Assembly: GCF_000686905.1 (NCBI RefSeq)
Contig: NZ_JMLW01000011.1
Span: 1 to 64,000, forward strand
DNA length: 64,000 bases
Origin: Marinospirillum insulare DSM 21763
Lineage (GTDB): Bacteria; Pseudomonadota; Gammaproteobacteria; Pseudomonadales; Halomonadaceae
Direction: 5' to 3'
The notes below the pieces were generated by a model. The model searched no databases, had not been told where the DNA came from, and saw only the letters and a list, made by a program, of their open reading frames with translations. This document shows, piece by piece, positions 46,420-54,205 of this stretch (within the stretch, counting starts at the first letter, position 1; every line of letters starts with the position of its first letter). The translations under genes and the position numbers were made by a program.

Positions 46420-48051
46420 ATGGAATTAGATTTTTATCAATTTTCTACTACCACCGTGCTGTTAATGCTGGCAGCTTTTTATGGTGGCACCTATTTACTC
46501 ACCTTATTAATTCGTAAGAAAGATGAGAATACAGATGCTTATATGGTTGCTAACCAGCGCATTGGTATAGGTTTAGCTTCATCGAGTATGACTGCCACTT
46601 GGATTTGGGCAGCCTCTTTTTATGCTGCAGCTACTTCCGGTTATACCTATGGTGTTTCTGGCCCCTTGCACTATGGTTTTTGGGGCGCACTAATGATTTT
46701 GTTTATCTATCCTTTTGGTCAGCGTTTTAGAAAGCTTGCACCTAGAGCTCACACCTTGGGTGAATTAATTCATGCTCGTCACGGCTCTTCAAGCCAGCTA
46801 ATTTTAGCCATATCTAACGTCTTAGGTAGCACCATCAGTTTAATGGTTAACTTTACTGCTGCAGGTGCTTTAGTGGCTGTTTTGTCACCCCTATCATTTC
46901 AGGCAGGGGTTATTATAGCGGGCATTGGTGTTTTGGCTTACACCTTTTGGTCTGGCTTTAGAGCAGCAGTTTTTACCGACTTTATTCAGCTAATCGCATT
47001 AATGGCCATTGCTGTGGTGATTATTCCTGCCATTTTATTTGCTATGGGCGGGCCTACTGCTTTTGTTACAGGTTTAAGTAACTTAAGCCTAGAGCAACAA
47101 AGCTTCTTTTCTAAAACTGCTTTCTTAGAACAGGGTGCTCCCTTCTTTTTTGCTGTTTTAGCTTATGCAGTGGGTAACCAAACCATTTCACAACGCTTGT
47201 TTGCCGTAGATGAAAAGCACATTAAATCTACTTTTATTACTGCAACGCTAGGTTATGGTGCCATAGTTATTGGCTTGGGTATGATTGGTTTGTTGGCACT
47301 GACTGCAGGCATTGAGCCAATGAATGGTGATACTAACAACCTTATCCCTCAGGTAGTTTCTACCTACTTGTCGCCCGTTATGGTGGCCTTGTTTTTCTTG
47401 CTAGTCATTAGTTCGCTTTCATCAACAGCAGACTCAGACTTGTGTGCGCTTTCGGCGATTATGATGGCTGACGTTTATGGTAAAAATATTGCCAAGAACA
47501 AACCTAACCCAACACGCATGTTATTTATTGGTCGCATTACCATGATAGTAGCAACGGCTTTAGGTATCGTTTTTGCCAGCTTCTCTTTAAATATCTTGGT
47601 GATGCTGGTCTTTGTGGGGGCTTTATGGGGTGCAATTGTTTTCCCGGTTATTGCTAGTGTGTTTTGGAATAAAGTCACTAATGCTGCCTTTACCTGGTCG
47701 GTTGCCATTGCCATGCTGCTCTTCTGTTTAGTGCGTTTTGAACTCTTACCTATGGTTGGCTTAATTGCTTATATCTTTGAGGCTATCAGTGCTGTGGGTG
47801 CTGCCGTGGTTATTGGCTTAATGGCCTTTGCTTTTTTTGGCTTGCGCTTAGGTATTGCCTTGGGTGTTTTAGCAGGCATTGCGGCACTTTACTTTAACCT
47901 AGGCTTTATGCGTGAGTACACGGTTTTACTCGCTTCTTTAACAGCCTTTGGTGTTAGTACGCTGGTCTGTACAGTGATGAGCTTAATGAGTAAAGCACCA
48001 AGATTTGACTTCAGCACCATTAACGAAAGAGTGCAGAGTTACGATCACTAA
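46420..48051 (+). CDS. Sodium:solute symporter family transporter
   Basis: The 543-aa inner-membrane protein has about 14 helices of the SSS fold. The helix 2 region SSSMTATWIWAASFYAAATSG (split, about 49-69), the SGPLHYGFW loop (about 74) and SSLSSTADSDLCALSAIMMAD (split, about 328-348, sodium-site serines) place it near the urea/DUR3-type branch. The substrate cannot be fixed from sequence. A 45-aa membrane protein gene follows 36 bp later, a known pairing in this transporter group. Confidence 0.85.
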   Translation: MELDFYQFSTTTVLLMLAAFYGGTYLLTLLIRKKDENTDAYMVANQRIGIGLASSSMTATWIWAASFYAAATSGYTYGVSGPLHYGFWGALMILFIYPFGQRFRKLAPRAHTLGELIHARHGSSSQLILAISNVLGSTISLMVNFTAAGALVAVLSPLSFQAGVIIAGIGVLAYTFWSGFRAAVFTDFIQLIALMAIAVVIIPAILFAMGGPTAFVTGLSNLSLEQQSFFSKTAFLEQGAPFFFAVLAYAVGNQTISQRLFAVDEKHIKSTFITATLGYGAIVIGLGMIGLLALTAGIEPMNGDTNNLIPQVVSTYLSPVMVALFFLLVISSLSSTADSDLCALSAIMMADVYGKNIAKNKPNPTRMLFIGRITMIVATALGIVFASFSLNILVMLVFVGALWGAIVFPVIASVFWNKVTNAAFTWSVAIAMLLFCLVRFELLPMVGLIAYIFEAISAVGAAVVIGLMAFAFFGLRLGIALGVLAGIAALYFNLGFMREYTVLLASLTAFGVSTLVCTVMSLMSKAPRFDFSTINERVQSYDH

Positions 48052-48087
48052 TAGCTGCATAAACAAATATTTTATAAGAGGTTAGTT

Positions 48088-48225
48088 ATGGATATTAAAG
48101 CGAGTTTATATTCCATTTATATTTTGATGTGGCCTGCCTTAAGTTTAGGCGTACTGCTTTATATACTTCGCGCTGTATGGCGTGACGCTAAAGAAGCTAA
48201 AAGCCAAAACAAAGAAGTGCTTTAG
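48088..48225 (+). CDS. Putative transporter small subunit
   Basis: A 45-aa protein (MDIKASLYSIYILMWPALSL then GVLLYILRAVWRDAKEAK..) with one membrane helix (about 7-27) and a basic/acidic cytoplasmic tail. ATG 48088 has AAGAGG upstream. It directly follows the symporter gene and shares its strand. Small proteins of this shape next to SSS transporters are annotated as putative transporter small subunits. Whether it is needed for transport is unknown. Confidence 0.75.
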   Translation: MDIKASLYSIYILMWPALSLGVLLYILRAVWRDAKEAKSQNKEVL

Positions 48226-48287
48226 CAAAATCCGCGTAAACCCTCGCCCAATCGGGCGGGGATATAAGCGGAAACCGCACAGCGGTT

Positions 48288-48716
48288 CTATTTTGGTGTG
48301 GTTTGACTCTGCACATACTCTCTCAGTGTTTCGATAGTTGCGCCGCCTGCACTGCAGGCAAAATAGGACCGTGACCAGAGTACTGCACTTTTGCTTTGCC
48401 GGGGTATGTGGGTATTGAGTATGCGTATCCGGCGCGATGAAACCGATTTCAGGTTATTTACCATAACGCTGATCGCCAGTTTCGGCGGATAGGCTATCAG
48501 TAGGTGAACGTGATCCATCTCACCGTCCATTTTCAGCAGGTCACATTCCAGCTTCCCACAAATAGACTCAAACGCTTCGTGTAGTTGCTCAATTATATAG
48601 CCGTCGAACAGTTTTCGCCGGTATTTTGTAGTAAAGACCAGATGTACAACCAGCTTGGTGACGCTGTGGCGTTTTCGGAGATAATCTGATAGCAACTCTT
48701 TATGATGTACACTCAC
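48288..48716 (-). CDS. tnpA: IS200/IS605 TnpA (HUH-Tyr transposase)
   Basis: A 142-aa Y1 transposase that cuts and rejoins single-stranded element DNA. It shows the HUH metal motif MDHVHLLIAYPP (His69, His71) and the catalytic tyrosine in LREYVQSQ (Tyr134), with the VFTTKYRRKLF segment (about 27-37) typical of the family. The frame is complete. It is divergent from tnpB with 57 bp between the starts. Confidence 0.94.
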   Translation of the reverse strand: MSVHHKELLSDYLRKRHSVTKLVVHLVFTTKYRRKLFDGYIIEQLHEAFESICGKLECDLLKMDGEMDHVHLLIAYPPKLAISVMVNNLKSVSSRRIRILNTHIPRQSKSAVLWSRSYFACSAGGATIETLREYVQSQTTPK

Positions 48717-48773
48717 TTGAAATATAACCTTAATAGCTCTACGATATATGCATTATATCAATGAGCGCTGAAA

Positions 48774-49952
48774 ATGTTAAAGGCCACAAAAGTACGCATC
48801 TATCCCACATCTGAGCAGGCGGAGTTTTTAAACCGCCAGTTCGGTGCTGTGCGCTTTGCGTACAACAAGGCTTTGCATATCATCAGCAGCCAGTACAAGC
48901 GTCATGGCCTGAAATTGAAGGCCAAAAAAGACCTCAAGCCCCTGCTGGCCGTGGCGAAGAAATCTCGCAAATATCACTGGCTCAAAGACTTTGATTCGAT
49001 TGCCCTGCAGCAAGCCTGCATCAATCTGGACAAAGCCTTCCAAAGCTTCTTTGATCCCAAGCTGCCTGCTCGTTATCCCAAGTTCAAGCGTAAACACGGC
49101 AAGCAATCCAGCTATCACTGTACGAGTGTCAGCTGTGGTAATGACTGGATCAAAGTGCCTAAGTTAAAGCAGCCGATCAAAGCGCGTATTCACCGAGCGT
49201 TGGCTGGGAAGCTCAAGAGTGTTACCTTATCCTGCACCGTGACAGGTGAATACTATGCCTCATTGCTGCATGAGGATGGTGCAGAAACAGCGACACCCAT
49301 GCAGAGCCTAGATGAATCCAAAGTGCTAGGGCTGGATATGGGTTTAACGCACCTAGCCATTGATTCAAACGGCACGAAAGAGTTGAATCCACGCTTTTTG
49401 AAGAAAGCCAGCGCTAATCTGCGCCGCAAGCAAAAAGCCTTATCACGCTGCAAAAAAGGCAGCAAAGGTCGTGCAAAAGCCCGACTTAAACTCGCCAAGG
49501 CGCATCAGCGCCTAGCCAATGCCCGTGCTAATTTTCAGCACAAGCTGTCTCGAACGATTGTTGACGAAAACCAAGCGATGATTGTCGAGACATTAAAAGT
49601 CAAAAACATGCTGAAGAACCAAAAGCTATCCAAGCACATTGCCGATGCCAGCTGGTCGGGCTTGATCCATAAGCTGGAGTACAAGGCGAAAGAGCAAGGT
49701 AAGCACCTGATCAAAATTGATCAGTGGTTTGCCAGCTCTAAGACCTGCTCTTGCTGTGGATACAAGCTAGAAGAGTTGCCGCTGGAAGTACGCAACTGGC
49801 AGTGTCCAGCTTGTTCGGCATGGCGAGATAGAGACATCAATGCAGCCTTAAATATCAAGGCACAAGGTATTTTGAAATTAAAGGCCGCAGGTCTGTCGGT
49901 CTCTGCCAATGGAGGCAAGCGTCAATCTGGTCGCGCACCAGTTGCTGCCTGA
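48774..49952 (+). CDS. tnpB: TnpB RNA-guided endonuclease
   Basis: A 392-aa TnpB of the OrfB/IS605 type, ancestor of Cas12. It uses an RNA from its own 3' end to cut DNA at the vacated site, aiding element retention. All three RuvC acidic residues are present: Asp188 (LGLDMGL), Glu272 (IVETLKVKNM) and Asp354 (RDRDINAALNI). The zinc ribbon is intact (Cys325, Cys328, Cys344, Cys347). The N-terminus (MLKATKVRIYPT) is the normal family start. The protein is probably active. Confidence 0.94.
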   Translation: MLKATKVRIYPTSEQAEFLNRQFGAVRFAYNKALHIISSQYKRHGLKLKAKKDLKPLLAVAKKSRKYHWLKDFDSIALQQACINLDKAFQSFFDPKLPARYPKFKRKHGKQSSYHCTSVSCGNDWIKVPKLKQPIKARIHRALAGKLKSVTLSCTVTGEYYASLLHEDGAETATPMQSLDESKVLGLDMGLTHLAIDSNGTKELNPRFLKKASANLRRKQKALSRCKKGSKGRAKARLKLAKAHQRLANARANFQHKLSRTIVDENQAMIVETLKVKNMLKNQKLSKHIADASWSGLIHKLEYKAKEQGKHLIKIDQWFASSKTCSCCGYKLEELPLEVRNWQCPACSAWRDRDINAALNIKAQGILKLKAAGLSVSANGGKRQSGRAPVAA

Positions 49953-49996
49953 GAAGTTGGAAGCCTCGCCCGTGGCGCTAGGGCGGGGAGCAGTCA
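49780..49996 (+). ncRNA. Predicted omega-RNA (TnpB guide RNA)
   Basis: In TnpB elements the guide RNA scaffold overlaps the tnpB 3' end and finishes at the right end of the element; the next ~20 nt of flanking DNA become the guide. Here the right-end hairpin (49964-49988) and the tnpB 3' coding part fit this layout. The boundaries are estimates; no transcript is visible from sequence. Confidence 0.4.
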
Positions 49997-50007
49997 CTAG
50001 TTGAAAC

Positions 50008-50049
50008 ACTTAACACCCAAACGACAAGCTTCTGGTTTGGGTGTTAAGT
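50008..50049 (-). terminator. Strong hairpin after the diguanylate cyclase gene
   Basis: A 15-bp perfect stem ACTTAACACCCAAAC / GTTTGGGTGTTAAGT with a 12-nt loop lies 17 bp beyond the cyclase stop. On the minus strand it is followed by GTTTC rather than a long T run, so it is a weak intrinsic terminator or an mRNA-stabilising stem. The right end of the IS605 element is about 10 bp away. Confidence 0.6.
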
Positions 50050-50065
50050 AGCAAGCTAGAAATAG

Positions 50066-50986
50066 CTATTCATGAACTTTTATCTGATTCCTACCACTAT
50101 TTTTTGCAAGATAAAGAGCTTTATCTGCTTCTGCAATCAGCGCATCTAAGCTTTTAGTGGTAGCGGCTTCTAAAGCACTAATTCCAAAGCTAGCTGTACA
50201 GCTTATTTCTACAGTTTGGTTGGTGACTTTATTTTCTGCAAAAGCATTGCTTAGGCGCTCCGCCAAAATAAGTGACTGCTCCAAGGTTGTTTGCGGCATA
50301 AGTAATGCAAACTCTTCGCCACCTATACGGGCCAAAACATCAGATGAACGAATTTTATCTTCTGCAATTCGTGCAATATTCACTAGCGTTAAATCACCTA
50401 AGGCATGTCCATGCTGATCATTAATTTGTTTAAAGTAGTCTAGATCAAACATAATTAAAGCAACTGGCGTCTGGTTACGTTCTGCCTGGTGAAGCAGTTG
50501 TTTACCAAGGTTAAAGAAAGCGCGGCGATTATTTAAGCCTGTTAGTGAGTCAGTGTCGGCAAGCTGCTCTGCCTTCAAATGCGCTCTACGCAAGTCCTCT
50601 TCCATTTGCTTACGATCAGTTATGTTCGTAGCTACTTCTATGCGTACTAAGCGACCATCTAACCAAGGCACTGCCTGATCACGGCACTGATACCACTGAT
50701 TATTTTTGGTGTTTTGCATTTCTGTAATTTGCACACCTGTTGGCTTGCCTTGCTTGTCTAGCAATATAGGGTTGGTGCAAAAGCTACAAGGGCCTGTTTG
50801 ATCTGTTTGTAAAACCTGCCAGCATTTGCGTCCTGCTGGGTCTCCCCACTTTTTTCGACCATACTCATTTATAAATAAAAGTTCGTGAGTCTCCATATCT
50901 GCAACATAAACTAAGGCATCTAGGCTGTCTAAAATAGTGGTTACTGCCTGATGGCTAGTATTTAAGTCTTTATCATTTGGTTTCAT
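50066..50986 (-). CDS. PAS-GGDEF diguanylate cyclase
   Basis: Makes cyclic di-GMP from two GTP. The 306-aa cytoplasmic protein has an N-terminal PAS domain (about 12-125) with a cysteine group (Cys55, Cys67, Cys70 in CWQVLQTDQTGPCSFC), which may bind a metal or sense redox state. The GGDEF domain (about 145-304) has active site GGEEF (222-226). An RxxD product-inhibition site (RSSD, 213-216) lies five residues before it. No signal peptide is seen. The gene stands alone. Confidence 0.92.
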   Translation of the reverse strand: MKPNDKDLNTSHQAVTTILDSLDALVYVADMETHELLFINEYGRKKWGDPAGRKCWQVLQTDQTGPCSFCTNPILLDKQGKPTGVQITEMQNTKNNQWYQCRDQAVPWLDGRLVRIEVATNITDRKQMEEDLRRAHLKAEQLADTDSLTGLNNRRAFFNLGKQLLHQAERNQTPVALIMFDLDYFKQINDQHGHALGDLTLVNIARIAEDKIRSSDVLARIGGEEFALLMPQTTLEQSLILAERLSNAFAENKVTNQTVEISCTASFGISALEAATTKSLDALIAEADKALYLAKNSGRNQIKVHE

Positions 50987-51174
50987 TTAATTAGTGAGGC
51001 TCTTTTATTCACAACAATTGATTACATATTAACACTAGGTTATATACATTTCACTCATTTAATTAGGTCTTCTACCTATCTCTTAATAGGTAGCTCTTCT
51101 GCCACTTATGTGCTGACCTGCTTAGGTTCGCAGTTGTTAAGATAATGTTTTATTGTCTTTGCTGGAGCTGCCTT

Positions 51175-51579
51175 ATGTCTATTGAAAACTATACTGACCT
51201 TATTAGCATTGCTAAAAATGAGCCTAACCCTCAGCGACTGCTGTTTGTGTTTGCTAAAGCAGTATTACCCGACGATGCCACACCTGAAGAAAAAGCTGCT
51301 TTTGAGCAAGGTGAAGGCGGCGCACTCGACCCCATTCTTTGTGTTGATAAAACACCCGACGAAGCAGCAAGTTTTGCTACACTTGTAGCCGAGGCTGAAA
51401 CGACTGGGCATTCTTGGGATATCGCTTTTGTTTCTGCAATGAGTGGTCATGCAGGGCAGGCGCTAAATAGTGACGAGTGTGTACAACCTTTAAACATGAT
51501 GGTTGAACAAATTCGTTTAGGAAAAATATCTCAATTTTTAGCCATGAGTCGTGAAGGTGAGTTTATAGAAATATACTGA
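51175..51579 (+). CDS. Conserved small protein (annotated RNR alpha-like)
   Basis: I choose ATG 51175 (MSIENYTDLISIAKNEPNPQ), which has GGAG about 9 nt upstream, over an in-frame ATG 51145; this gives 134 aa. It is an acidic soluble protein with no membrane segment. Close relatives in Pseudomonas are labelled as a ribonucleotide reductase alpha-subunit family (from memory), but nothing in the sequence shows reductase function: no active-site cysteine pair or fold motif is visible. It precedes moaB by 9 bp and is probably co-transcribed. Confidence 0.7.
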   Translation: MSIENYTDLISIAKNEPNPQRLLFVFAKAVLPDDATPEEKAAFEQGEGGALDPILCVDKTPDEAASFATLVAEAETTGHSWDIAFVSAMSGHAGQALNSDECVQPLNMMVEQIRLGKISQFLAMSREGEFIEIY

Positions 51580-51588
51580 GGTAACGGA

Positions 51589-52119
51589 ATGAGTAAAACT
51601 GCACGTATTGGCGTTGTAACCGTGAGTGATAGAGCTAGCTCTGGTGCTTATGAAGATATTTCTGGCCAAGCGATTATTAACACCTTAGAAGATTATTTAA
51701 CCAGTCCTTGGGAAACATTTTACCGAATTATTCCCGATGAAAAAGACATAATTGAATCCACCTTAAAAGACCTAGTTGACTACCAAGGCTGCTGCTTGGT
51801 TATTACCACAGGCGGTACAGGCCCTGCACTGCGTGATGTAACTCCTGAAGCTACCGAAGCAGTTTGTGACAGGATGATGCCAGGTTTTGGTGAGTTAATG
51901 CGTGCAGAATCGTTAAAATACGTACCAACGGCTATTTTATCCCGTCAAACAGCTGGCTTAAGAGCTAGCAGTCTTATTTTAAACCTACCAGGCAAACCTA
52001 AAGCTATTCGTCAGTGCTTGGATGCAGTTTTTCCTGCGATTCCTTGCTGTATCGATATTATGGAAGGCCCTTACCTTGAGTGTGATGAGTCTGTTATTAA
52101 GGCTTTTAGACCCAGTTAG
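51589..52119 (+). CDS. moaB: Molybdopterin adenylyltransferase-like protein MoaB
   Basis: Molybdenum cofactor protein of the MoaB/Mog fold. The 176-aa protein has VTVSDRASSGAYED (about 10-23), VITTGGTGPALRDVTPEATE (about 74-93, the GGTG substrate loop) and a C-terminal LPGKPKAIRQCLDAVFPAIP segment (about 135-154). The nearby nitrate reductase needs molybdenum cofactor (bis-MGD), so the location makes sense. A shared terminator separates it from the convergent narK. Confidence 0.93.
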   Translation: MSKTARIGVVTVSDRASSGAYEDISGQAIINTLEDYLTSPWETFYRIIPDEKDIIESTLKDLVDYQGCCLVITTGGTGPALRDVTPEATEAVCDRMMPGFGELMRAESLKYVPTAILSRQTAGLRASSLILNLPGKPKAIRQCLDAVFPAIPCCIDIMEGPYLECDESVIKAFRPS

Positions 52120-52134
52120 TTTTTTTCTAGCAAT

Positions 52135-52175
52135 AAAAAAACCGCCAAGCGCTTAAAAATGCTTGGCGGTTTTTT
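52135..52175. terminator. Bidirectional terminator, moaB/narK1
   Basis: AAAAAACCGCCAAGC / GCTTGGCGGTTTTTT, a 15-bp stem with loop GCTTAAAAAT, with T runs in both directions. Confidence 0.93.
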
Positions 52176-52183
52176 ATGGTTTA

Positions 52184-53674
52184 TTATTTACCTTGCTGGG
52201 CTTCTTGCTCTGCAATCATTCTATCCACGGATGAAATATAGTACTCATCTCCAAAAGCATCTTCCGGCTCTTTTAGCCAAACCAAACATATAAGCCAACT
52301 CACAAAAGCACCACCAGCAATAATATAAAAGAACTGGCTAGGGGTGACATAAGTAAACAGGGTTAGGTAAACCACGGCACCCACATTGCCATAAGCACCT
52401 GCCATGCCAGATATTTGACCCGTTACCCGTCGTTTAATAGAAGGAATAATACCAAAGGTTGCCCCTTCTGCACCCTGTACAAAAATGGAAGTAAAGATGG
52501 TGACAGCTATGGCAATAATTAATGGCCAAGACGAATTAAGCATTCCCATTAACGCAAAACCAATCGAAATACCAAACATATAGCTCAGCATAACAAAGCG
52601 CCGGTTACCTAAGCGATCCGATACCATCCCTCCCATAGGGCGAGCTACCAGGTTAACAAAGGCAAAAGAAGCGGCAATTAAACCGGCTGTTGCCGCATTA
52701 AGCCCCCAAGTTTCTTCAAAAAACATGGGCAACATAGAAACAACCGCTAATTCAGCACCAAAATTAGCAAAGTAGGTAGAGTTAAGCGCTGCCACACTAT
52801 TAAAGCTATAGCGATCATCTTCTGGCACACCCTTCTTTAAAATTGGCACATTCACACGCAGTATTTGTACTAACTGGTAAATAACCACTAAGCCAATAAC
52901 CGCGTAGGCTATCCAAGCACCTGTGGCATTTATATAACCCATGTTTTCAATACGCCAAACTAGGATAGCCAAGACACCTATCAACGGCACTGTCCAAAGC
53001 ATAAGCTTGATCATATCGCCCCAAGTGCTGACTTCTAGTGCAGCGGTTTTTCTTGGCTTACGGTGAGCTTTTTCATCTGGCCCATCACTAATAGCAAACC
53101 AGTAATAAACACCGTAAGCTGCCATTACTACGGCACTTTGAGCAATTGCCCAGCGCCAGCCATCGTCGCCACCGTACATAGTTAAAGCAATGGTCGGTAA
53201 AGACATAGCCGCAGCGGCTGAACCAAAATTACCCCAACCAGCATAAAAGCCTTCGGCAAAACCTATATCTCTGGGCTTAAACCATAAAGCTGTCATGTGA
53301 ATACCCACCACAAAACTTGCACCAATAGAACTCAGCACTAAACGCGAAACCAATAACTGGGTAAGAGTAGAACCAAAAGCAAAAGCTAGGGCAGGAATTG
53401 ACATGGTAACCATCAACACCGAAAAAACTCGGCGTGGGCCAAAGCGGTCTAACGCCATACCCACAATAATTCGTGCAGGTATAGTCAACGCCACGTTACA
53501 AATAGCAAAGAGTCGAAGATCGTCACGGGTAAGCCAGTCAACACTTTTTAACATGCTACTAGCCAAAGGAGCCATATTAAACCAAACATAGAAAGTTATA
53601 AAAAAAGCGATCCAAGTAAGGTGTAATGCGCGAATTTCAGGGCTTCTAAATTTGAATACTGCGGAAACTTTCAT
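52184..53674 (-). CDS. narK1: Nitrate/nitrite transporter, NarK1 type
   Basis: Major facilitator protein for nitrate. The 496-aa protein has 12 helices and the nitrate-signature regions around GFAEGFYAGWGNFGSAAAAM (about 136-155) and GMAGAYGNVGAVVYLTLF (about 424-441), plus the GMALDRFGPRR loop (about 73). The N-terminus (FRSPEIRALHLTWIAFF) is NarK1-like, the type usually assigned to proton-coupled nitrate uptake. It is third in the narK2-usp-narK1 run on the minus strand. Confidence 0.92.
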   Translation of the reverse strand: MKVSAVFKFRSPEIRALHLTWIAFFITFYVWFNMAPLASSMLKSVDWLTRDDLRLFAICNVALTIPARIIVGMALDRFGPRRVFSVLMVTMSIPALAFAFGSTLTQLLVSRLVLSSIGASFVVGIHMTALWFKPRDIGFAEGFYAGWGNFGSAAAAMSLPTIALTMYGGDDGWRWAIAQSAVVMAAYGVYYWFAISDGPDEKAHRKPRKTAALEVSTWGDMIKLMLWTVPLIGVLAILVWRIENMGYINATGAWIAYAVIGLVVIYQLVQILRVNVPILKKGVPEDDRYSFNSVAALNSTYFANFGAELAVVSMLPMFFEETWGLNAATAGLIAASFAFVNLVARPMGGMVSDRLGNRRFVMLSYMFGISIGFALMGMLNSSWPLIIAIAVTIFTSIFVQGAEGATFGIIPSIKRRVTGQISGMAGAYGNVGAVVYLTLFTYVTPSQFFYIIAGGAFVSWLICLVWLKEPEDAFGDEYYISSVDRMIAEQEAQQGK

Positions 53675-53691
53675 AGCAATGCTTCCTTTTA

Positions 53692-54150
53692 TTATGGGCT
53701 AGGTAGAATTAACAAAGGGCATTCCACTCTGCGAGCAAGGAAAGAAGTCACACTTCCTAGCGTCATATAATCCAATTCATCAACAAAATAGCTTAAAGAT
53801 TGAGCAATAAATCCACCGTCAGGTTGGTGGCTATGCCGTGCAACTATCAACAAGTTGGGTACAATTTTTTTGGAAGCTTGAAGCAGCATTTTTCTAGGAT
53901 CACCTTCTGCCATAATCAACTCACAGCTCAGGTTTTGTTCTTCTATAAATGCCTTACCTTCCTCTAAAGCTTGTTTTAATTCGCTGTACTCTTGCTGAAA
54001 TAAGTCTTCGTTTGCATCCGAGGCAGCGCGTGGGTTCTCAGCAACGGCCATCAATAAAATGACTGGGTTTTGTGCCCCAAACAATGACAGGGTTTGCGCT
54101 AAAGCCAGCTTGGCATTTCTTGATCCGTCGTAGGCAATCAGTAGTTTCAT
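53692..54150 (-). CDS. Universal stress protein (UspA family)
   Basis: The 152-aa alpha/beta protein begins MKLLIAYDGSRNAKLALAQT from ATG 54150, which has GAGG 8 nt upstream; an in-frame ATG 54168 has none. The C-terminal nucleotide loop is weak: the family GxxGxxxxxxxxGS(V/T) is only partly present (FVDELDYMTLGSVTSFLARR, about 123). It lies between the two nitrate transporter genes, 17 bp before narK1 and 55 bp after narK2, so it is probably co-transcribed with them under anaerobiosis. Confidence 0.85.
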   Translation of the reverse strand: MKLLIAYDGSRNAKLALAQTLSLFGAQNPVILLMAVAENPRAASDANEDLFQQEYSELKQALEEGKAFIEEQNLSCELIMAEGDPRKMLLQASKKIVPNLLIVARHSHQPDGGFIAQSLSYFVDELDYMTLGSVTSFLARRVECPLLILPSP

Positions 54151-54205
54151 TTTGATATCCTCAAACATTAACTGCCCCCGTTATCAACAGAGGCAGAGTG
54201 GATCT

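Larger units (their letters stand above)
48230..49997. mobile_element. IS200/IS605-family element with tnpA and tnpB
   Basis: A two-gene element with divergent tnpA (minus) and tnpB (plus). Both ends carry the same 8-bp hairpin stem CCTCGCCC / GGGCGGGG: left at 48242-48261 (loop AATC) and right at 49964-49988 (loop 49972-49980). Such subterminal imperfect palindromes are what TnpA recognises in single-stranded DNA. No target duplication is expected for this family. The outer edges are uncertain by about 10-15 bp. It lies between the small-subunit gene and a diguanylate cyclase gene. Confidence 0.88.
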
